64,000 bases of DNA from assembly GCF_030272615.1 (NCBI RefSeq), contig NC_081413.1:103004239-103068238 (forward strand), given 5' to 3'. The notes beneath the pieces were generated by a model. It was given only the letters and a program-made list of their open reading frames with translations. It did not search any database and was not told the DNA's origin. Below, piece after piece: positions 56,957-64,000 of the stretch. Position numbers and translations under genes: made by a program. The DNA is from Cryptomeria japonica. Taxonomy: Eukaryota; Streptophyta; Pinopsida; Cupressales; Cupressaceae. Position 1 is the stretch's first letter; every line of letters begins with the position of its first letter.

Positions 56957-57846
56957 ATGAAGCTCAAGCATGAGATTCAAGATCTCATCGACGCTGGCAA
57001 AATTGTTGTTGGGAATCACATGACTAATTCTAATCACACAACTTTTAAAGATTCCTTACCTGTTTATGAACAAGGTGATTCCTCTAAATCAAAAGGAGGT
57101 GATAAAGTCAATTACACCTATACCAACAATGACAATGTGATCAACATGATTGAGTCTTCCCAACCTGAATATTGCAATGTGATCATAATCAAAGATAAAC
57201 AAAATGAAACACAAACTGCAAATAATGTGACTCGCGCTCAAAAGAAAGTTACTCTCCAAGGAGCTAGTTCCTCAACTCCTACTCAAATAACATCAAACCT
57301 ACTAACTTACTCAAACAGACAAACAAATATAATTATGACTAAATCTAAACAACTGGCTTCATCATCCTGTCCTGGTTATAACATTGTCGAGCAATTGAAA
57401 AGAACGAACGCTCAAATCTCCATCTTTGAATTGCTCAAAATCTTTTCTGCTCATAAAGAGATCTTGGACAAAGCTTTACTCACTACTAATATCCCAAAAT
57501 ATTTAGATGGTAATCGGTTTCAATCTATGGTGGGTCACCTGACTTCACCTCATTATCTTACTTTCTTTAAAGAATATGACAACTCATTGAATCACCCACA
57601 TAACCAGCCATTGCACATTGAAGCTATAATCCATAAACACTGAGTTAAACATGTTTTGATAGATGGGGGCATTGGGTTGAATATGTGTACCTACAATCTA
57701 CTTACACAGCTGGGCTTTTATGAAAATGTCATTGATCCAGCAAAGAAAATAACAATCAAAGCCTATGATGAAGAAGAAAGAACCTCTAAAGGTCTGGTAC
57801 TATTATCGATCAGGGTAGGACCTATAGAAAGAGATGTTATTTTTTA
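56957..57846 (+). pseudogene. GYD gag C-terminus and protease core
   Basis: The first part (MKLKHEIQDLIDAGKIVVGN) is the tail of the gag finger region. It is followed by a Thr/Ser/Asn-rich linker, a conserved helical stretch (ELLKIFSAHKEILDKALLTT near 57430) and the retropepsin core VLIDGGIGLNM near 57655-57690 with the DGG triad. A TGA near 57643 (Arg CGA in GYB) and a TAG near 57847 interrupt it. Confidence 0.8.
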
Positions 57847-57847
57847 G

Positions 57848-59125
57848 ATGTTTGATCTTCCTCTATCATACAACATCTTACTGGGAAGGCCATGGATTCA
57901 TGAAATGAAGGCAGTACCATCTACATATCATCAATGCTTAAAATTTCCTTATAACAGAGTTGAAGTCAGTATTCCTGCTGATACAAACTACCCCTGTAAT
58001 GCATTAACAAAGGGTGTTGATACCTTTGTTTCTCATAATAGAGCAGCCTCTATAGCTGAAAGTTCAGAAACCTTGATGAAGGATTTAGAAAAGAAATTGA
58101 AAATCACAGATATTGGCATAGATGGATACAAGATAGAACCAGTAATTTCACTAATCTCTCTTCCTTTGTCACCAAGACAGTCAGGAAAACCATCAGAGGT
58201 TATGAAGCCATAGACTTCCACTCCAAATGACATTTATGATGGTCAGCTTGTATAGTCCTCTACTTCCCTTGTAGATGAAATAGAAGAGGATGTTGTTCTC
58301 AAATGGATTTTTAAAGAAGACAATGAAAACAAAGAAGTACGACATTGTGAGGTTTCCCCAACATAATATGGTCTAGGCTATAAGATGACTCAATGCATGG
58401 GATATTCAAGTACAAGTCCTCTAGGAAAGCATCAAGAAGGTATTGTTGAACCTATTCAGCTACAAACTAAGTCTACAAATGATAAAATTGGACTGGGATA
58501 CAATCCAAGAAAGACATCAGACCAAAAACATATTTCTTATCATCAGTCTAAGTGGAGGAGGAAGATACTACCTTCAACATCACATGAAGTAAACACTCAA
58601 CAAACTCAAGAAGAGTATAAAAAAGAACAAGAAGAACTAGCAATCAAGAGAGAGGAAACATCCGATACTCAAGTTTCGATGGCATCAGCTACAACACTAT
58701 AAGAAGTATAAGTCCCTAAGGATATGAGAGAAGAGGTAGAAAGAATCAGAGAATTGTTTGCACCACTGAACATTCCAGTCACATATACTGGTAGACAACA
58801 AGTAGATGATTCAAAAACTAACTCGAATGAGTATGAATAGGGTCCAGATCATCTCTGAGATACATCTATTATAGAAACTCCAGAAGAGTCCAGTGGTATC
58901 ATAGATGACACACAAGAGGTGATATGCTTAAAGCTGCACATGGAGATAGAAGAAATCAGACTAAAAAGATAAGAAGACTATGAACAAAAGTTGAAAGAAG
59001 GAAGAACACAAGAAAATTATCCACCTTCTATATCTCCCTCTAATAAGATAGAACAAATCAGGTATGAAACTACACAAGAAGAATTGGAAGTTACAGAAAC
59101 AAAACCAGTCATTAGTTCAGAATAA
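57848..59125 (+). pseudogene. GYD pol spacer with G-patch-like domain
   Basis: It contains the end of the protease ([18 protein letters not shown]), a linker, and the G-patch-like block at about 58367-58507 (YGLGYKMTQCMGYSS ... PLGKHQEGIVEPIQ ... IGLGYNP), then a charged tail. It is the sister of 22075-23370 in GYB, which is open throughout; here stops occur near 58211, 58253, 58364, 58700, 58838, 58857 and 58969. The domain layout is the same. Confidence 0.72.
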
Positions 59126-59194
59126 GTTGAATAGAGTAGAAGATAGAGATTCACAGAGCCATCAAGGTTATGTCAATAGGTATGTTAGATACAA

Positions 59195-59584
59195 GTGATC
59201 AATGAATCAAATCATGAAGGAACTTGCAGCATCAAAGATGTAGTTATTGACACTATACATACTTTTACTCAATCACTTGAAGAAGAGTTAGAAACTTCAT
59301 CCCATGACTCTGATGGCTCTGACAATAGTTCTATTTATGATAATACCTATTCAACATCAAACTCAGACTCCTCCATCATGAATGTCGAGAATCTGTCTAC
59401 TGATCTTGTTATTGTCGTGCCACGATATGTAGTCCAGTCTGGTGTAGAGAATGGTGCTAGGAGTAGGTCTTTTGGATTTGGTCAAGTAAATAATAACATG
59501 CACTTGAATGATCATGTTGTAACTCTTCCTGGTCTTGAGACATTTATGCAAGGTAGTCTTCTGGAACTTGACTTGTCAGTCTGA
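59195..59584 (+). pseudogene. GYD acidic serine-rich linker
   Basis: The counterpart of 21646-22017. It contains SSHDSDGSDNSSIYD near 59300-59345 followed by a less conserved part. No known domain is present. It ends just before the RT frame. Confidence 0.55.
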
Positions 59585-59601
59585 AGTTATGATGATATAT
59601 C

Positions 59602-61080
59602 ATGAACTCCCTCAAACCTATTCAAACTTTATCCTTGGTACATCCTGAACTAATTGATTGTAGTCTTGAAAACGAACCTATGAATGTACCTATCTTTGCC
59701 AATGACTACACGTCAACCTACTATCTTAATGCAGTTGAACCAATGGACTCTTCCACCAGTGAGAAAAGTGGGAACATGACTAAAATAGACATCAAGTATC
59801 TTACTCAGAAAAATAAAATAAAAAAAGAAAAAAAAAGATCTGATGGTGAAAACCACATTGTGGCGGTGTCAGAATAAAAAATAATGAAAATGAAGGACGT
59901 ACTTAAGGGTGAAAACCTCTCTAAGGCACTTGAAGGTGAGATACTTGATATACTGTCAAGTCACTTCTAGGAAAGGTCTTCTATATTGATTGAACCAACT
60001 CAGCTAGTAAATATTGGGAGTCAAGAGACACCACATATCATCCACTTAGCTCAATCACTATCAGCAGAAGAGTTAAAAAATTTCAGCAATCTCTTTTTAG
60101 AAAAGAAGATCAAATTTGCATGGACATACTTTGATATGCTAGGCCTAGATCCTAATCTCATCATGCACCATCTTTCTATTACACCAGGAGTTAAACCAGT
60201 CAACAAAAAAAATCCGTAAGATGCACCCTCATGTGGCACTGCTAGTCAAGGCTGAGCTAGAAAAATTGCTCAAAGCTAGATTTATCAGAGCTATAGACTA
60301 TGCAAAATGGATTTAAAACATAGTACCTATATCAAAGGAAGACAAATCTATTAGAGTTTGTATAAACTTTAGAGATCTCAACAAATCTTGTTCGAAGGAC
60401 TATTTTCCATTGCCTAAAATTGATATGATAGTGGATATGACTGTTGGGAATGAGATGTACTCATTAATGGATGGATTCTCTGGTTATAATCAGATCAAAA
60501 TAGCTCCTAGGGATCAAGAAAAGATAGCTTTCACCTGTGCATTGGGAACCTTTTGCTGGAACGTCATGCCATTTGGGCTAAAGAATGCAGGAGCAACTTA
60601 CCAAAGAGAAGTAACTACTATCTTCCATGATATGATGCATAAAAACATGGAATATTATGTTGATGACACCTTAGTAAAGACCATGAAGAGATCCACACAT
60701 ATTCAAGAGCTAGGTCTCATACTAGATAGAATGGAAAAATTCAAGCTCCGACTAAATCCTAAAAAGTGTGCATTCAGAGTAACATCGGGGAAATTACTTG
60801 GTTACATTATTTCAAAAAAAGGAATTGAGGTTGATCTTGAGAAGGTCCAAGCTATAATGGAAATGCCACCTCCAAGGAATATTAGTCAAATGAGAAGTTT
60901 ACAAGGACGTCTCCAATCAATCAGATGCTTTATTTCTCACCTAGCAGGTAAAGCTCAACCCTTCACAAAAGTATTAAGGAAAGGAGTAACATACAACTGT
61001 GATCAGGAATGTGAGAAGCACCTTCAACAAATCAATGAATACCTATCTAATCCACCTATATTGATGCCACCAATTTAAGG
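59602..61080 (+). pseudogene. GYD reverse transcriptase
   Basis: It starts like GYB RT (MNSLKPIQTLSLVHPELIDC). The conserved block LIMHHLSITPGVKPV lies near 60155-60200. Palm motifs are MDGFSGYNQIKIAPRDQEK (60465-60520), NVMPFGLKNAG and the catalytic YYVDDTLVK near 60652-60680. Thumb and connection follow (KCAFRVTSGKLLGYIISKKG). Breaks are stops near 59876 and 59968, a frameshift near 60210 and a stop near 60314. The stretch from 60410 to 61076 is open. Confidence 0.88.
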
Positions 61081-61480
61081 TAAACCATTGATTCTATACA
61101 TATCAGCTACTAATACATCACTGGGGGCACTTCTGGCACAACAAGATGAGAATAAAAAGTAAAAAGCTATATATTATATCAGCAGAACTTTGGTGTCTTA
61201 TGAAATGAACTATACTATAATAGAAAAAGCTTGTTTGGCATTAGTCTTTGCATCAGAAAAATTGAGACACTACATGTTAGCACATTCAATTAAGCTAGTG
61301 GCTAAGATTGATCCGCTCAAATATCTTCTCAGCAAAGCAACACTTACAGGAAGATTGGCTAAATGGGTCATGGTTCTTACAAAATTTGATATTGAATATG
61401 TAAAATGAAAATCCATCAAAGGACAGGTCATTGCAGATCAACTTGTTGATGCTTCACTCAAAGATAGTTAAACTTTGCAC
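61081..61480 (+). pseudogene. GYD native RNase H domain
   Basis: It follows RT directly: LYISATNTSLGALLAQQDE near 61095-61150, then IIEKACLALVFASEKLRHY and LAKWVMVLTKFDIEYVK. The position of the first catalytic Asp of gypsy RNase H appears to be Ser, so the domain looks catalytically weak. Stops occur near 61078, 61160 and 61406. Confidence 0.75.
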
Positions 61481-61525
61481 ATAGAATTTCTGGATGAATC
61501 CATCATGCACCTTACTCAATGATCA

Positions 61526-61890
61526 TGGAAGATGTTCTTTGATGGGTTTTTCACTCAACATGGTTCTGGTGCTAGAATAATTTTTATGACTCCTCAAAAA
61601 TATTCAATCCCAGAGGATTACATGATTCTCTTCCCTTGCACAAACAACATTGCATAATATGAAGCTTTGGTAAATGGGATCAAGCTAGCTATTGAATGGA
61701 AGGTTTTGGAAATACACATCTATGGAGATTCTCAGCTAATCATCAATCAAATCAATGATACATATCAAACTTGAGATGAGAAACTAATACCTTATAAGAG
61801 AATGGTTGATTATCTCAAGAAATATTTTACTTTTGTATCATTTCAACAGACTCCCAAATCAGCAAACAAAGTAGTAGATGTTATGGCCAC
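61526..61890 (+). pseudogene. GYD second (archaeal-type) RNase H domain
   Basis: A second RNase H fold follows the native one. It reads WKMFFDGFFTQHGSG, ...YEALVNGIKLAIEW, ...IYGDSQLIINQI and ...KVVDVMAT, giving the D, E, D, D set of catalytic residues. Position between RNase H and integrase, and sequence type, match the additional RNase H described for the Tat clade. Stops near 61658, 61772 and 61891 show decay. This domain supports the Tat assignment of GYD and, by inference, GYB. Confidence 0.8.
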
Positions 61891-62218
61891 CTAGGCATCT
61901 ATACCAAAGTTACAAGAATCTAGTTTTCACTTTGAATTTCTAGTGGAAGAGTTACATTATCCTGCCTATGATTCTCCTGAGTCCCAAATGGTCTTTTCTA
62001 TTATCAGACATGACTCATCTCACTACAGCCACATTTACTCTTACCCACGTGACCAAATTATCCTTGCTAATATTACCCATAATGAGAAAAGGAACCTAAA
62101 CTCAAATGCTTAATGGTACGTCATCATTGCTAACGATATATATAGGCGAGGTTTGGATAGAACTTTTCTTAGGTGTCTAGAAATTGAAGAGTCCCAGTGT
62201 GCATTATCTAAAGTCCAT

Positions 62219-62223
62219 GAAGG
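62219..62223. repeat. Target duplication of solo copia LTR, left (GAAGG)
   Basis: GAAGG flanks the LTR at the left; AAAGG (63610-63614) flanks it at the right, one mismatch. The integrase reading continues across. Confidence 0.75.
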
Positions 62224-63609
62224 TGTTGGATATCATTGGCATATGATGAACCGATATGTTGATATCATGATAATGTATGTTGTCATTGATGTCAATAAGT
62301 TCAAGTGAATCAGTATGAAGAGGTATGAGGAGATTCAGTGAACCGATGTTGGGGTCTCACTAAGTGTGATTATCGGTTGGTAGTCTCAGCTCTATGGTTA
62401 TTGGCTTGTTGATCCAGCTTGTGTGATGAACTGATGATACTCTGTGATCGAGGTGCCACATCAGGTTTGAGAGCATAAAGGATTGAGGCATGAGAAGATC
62501 AACCGTGTTTGAAGTCTACCTTGGAAATTATTATTCTTCTTAGTGGCATAAGAAGAAAATGTGATGGGTTACTAATTCCCATGAGCGGTGATGAATGAAC
62601 AATGCAGATTGACTTGTGATCTATTTGAAATTATAAAATCTCTATGCAATATGTTTGGATGGTCAAGATGAGAGCACCTATGTTGTAAACCTAAGATGTT
62701 TAGGGTTTAGGGTTTATGCCACCGACCTTTCTGTTACCTATAAGGTCGATGATGTTTGTATTGAAAAGTTGCTGGCAAAAGTTGTGTGTGTATTGGAGTG
62801 AAGAGATACTTGATACTTGCCATACCAGTAAAGAGGGAAACTACAAAGTGTGATTGTAGAGTAGAGGATACGAAAAGGATCTGCCTTGGCATGTAGTGCT
62901 GTTATCGGATCATAGTTTTACCTATTGTCTTTTAACCATTGAAATAGTTGGAAAATCCCTTTACCAGGTAGCTTTAATAGGCTTATTGTAAAACCTATAA
63001 CCAGGTGACTCAAGATCATTGAGTTCTTTAAATCCTCTAGTGAGGTAACCTTTAATAGGGTTTCAACCTCTAGCAGGGTATATAGCCATCTCTTAACCAG
63101 GTGATCTCTAACAGGATCGGTTCCTAACAAAACCTTATTGTAAAGTCTTTAACCAGACTAGGCTCCTAACAGGGCGAGCTTCAAAAGAGTTCAAAACAAG
63201 CTTGTGGGTATTCATTCGTACCGTGGTTTTTCCCATTTGGGTTTCCATGTGAAAAATCTGTGTGTCATGTGTTATGCATTTTTCATGTGATGTTTATGAA
63301 GTATTTGGTTGAAAGATCATGCATGTAGAATTAATAGGTTATGGTATTATTAGCATACCATATGCATATGTTTATGGGTGAAAGTTGATGTTGTACATTG
63401 ATCGTATTTGATGTATTTAGACTTATCAGTTTATGGTGTCTGGTGTCTTACCATGTTTGACTGGTATTGTCATGGTTAAGTTCAGTAATGGTGATAACCA
63501 GTTGGTATTTCTTTAGCTAGATAAGTCATTGAGAGTTTTTATTTGTACTGATTCACCCCCCTTCCTCTCAGTACCTATTGGGGTATCTGTTGTTCATCAT
63601 TATTCATCA
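62224..63609 (+). repeat. Solo copia LTR in GYD integrase
   Basis: A 1386 bp LTR starting TGTTGGATATCATTGG and ending ATTATTCATCA, with no internal region. It has the same landmarks as the COP1, COP2 and COP3 LTRs in reverse: the degenerate unit array (AACCAGGTGA, CTAACAGGATCGG and so on, 62935-63175), the box GTGGTTTTTCCCATTTGGGT at 63223-63242, and a C run with CTCTCAG near the end (63553-63572). It belongs to the same wider group but not the same family. Confidence 0.87.
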
Positions 63610-64000
63610 AAAGGTATTTCTAGATCTCATTCAAATGGTCTAACTTTAGCTCGAAAACTACTAAGGGTTGGCTACTACTAGCTAGACATGAAGAAAGATG
63701 CTATAAAGTTTGCTAAAACTTGTGAGAAGTGTCAGCTACATGGGAATCTCATACATGCTCCAGCAAGAGATCTCATAACCTTCATTACACATTGGCCTTT
63801 TCAACAATAGGCATTTGATCTCATTGGCCAAATATATCCTGCATCATCTAACACACACAAGTTTATCATAACTGCCACTGAGTATTTCACTAAGTGGGTA
63901 GAAGTGGTTCCTCTCATCAAAGCAACCGATAAACAAGTAGCTTTGTTCATCCTTAACTATATTATCTATAGGTATGGTATACCTTCATCCATTGTGACTG

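Larger units (their letters stand above)
52135..64000 (+). mobile_element. GYD, Tat-like Ty3/gypsy element, sister of GYB (runs off the edge)
   Basis: A plus-strand element in the order LTR, primer-binding site, leader, gag, protease, G-patch-like spacer, RT, RNase H, second RNase H and integrase, leaving the window in the integrase. It is interrupted by a solo copia LTR at 62224-63609. It is inserted in GYF; the left flank is CTATC (52130-52134). It is more decayed than GYB. Of eleven GYD stops compared with GYB, nine fall on codons that are Gln, Arg CGA or Trp in GYB. Confidence 0.9.
62130..64000 (+). pseudogene. GYD integrase, split by solo LTR and cut by window edge
   Basis: The first piece (62145-62223) reads RRGLDRTFLRCLEIEESQCA and ends at the His of the zinc finger (KVHEG). 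After the solo LTR, the second piece (63615-64000) continues with SHSNGLTLARKLLR, CEKCQLHG and the core, with FDLIGQIYPASSNTHKFI near 63800-63860. Stops lie near 62114, 63680 and 63808. The window ends before the second catalytic Asp. Confidence 0.85.

Overview
The window is 64 kb of plant nuclear DNA made almost entirely of long-terminal-repeat (LTR) retrotransposons inserted into one another. I found no host gene, tRNA, rRNA or other cellular RNA gene. The plant origin follows from Ty1/copia elements, chromodomain-bearing Ty3/gypsy elements (chromoviruses) and Tat-type Ty3/gypsy elements, and from primer-binding sites matching plant initiator-Met tRNA (TGGTATCAGAGC). The density of old, heavily mutated copies suggests a large-genome seed plant, perhaps a gymnosperm. 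The species cannot be fixed from the sequence alone. Element names below (COP1, GYA and so on) are local labels.

Layout: (1) 1-3417, COP1, a minus-strand copia element running off the left edge; its LTR ends in a (TA)n tract. (2) 3418-19656, GYA, a minus-strand chromovirus with very long LTRs. It is split inside reverse transcriptase by COP2 (8691-16329), a full-length copia element with TSD TACCT. (3) 19005-20600, a large inverted repeat made of two GYA-family LTR ends fused head to head. (4) 20601-29190, GYB, a minus-strand Tat-like element cut just before its RT catalytic motif. (5) 29191-46921, COP3, a minus-strand copia element. It is split in its protease by GYC (32320-44448, plus strand, TSD GAAAT), a chromovirus that itself carries a 4.4 kb solo LTR of the GYA family (35317-39726). 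(6) 46922-48646, two pieces of Tat-like pol on opposite strands (GYE), followed by about 2 kb of repeat-rich non-coding DNA. (7) 50701-52134, GYF, another Tat-like fragment. (8) 52135-64000, GYD, a plus-strand sister of GYB running off the right edge, with a solo copia LTR in its integrase (62224-63609).

The nesting gives a relative order: GYE was hit by COP3; COP3 by GYB and GYC; GYB by GYA-family DNA; GYA by COP1 and COP2; GYC by a GYA-family element later reduced to a solo LTR. Every coding region is broken by stops or frameshifts or is truncated, so the elements are relics. The most unusual biology is in the GYB/GYD pair. Both have an extended protease-RT spacer containing a G-patch-like domain and an acidic serine-rich segment. 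Both have a long leader with two arrays of TCGTACGA-like motifs around a conserved antisense ORF. GYD, where the region is visible, has a second RNase H after the native one.
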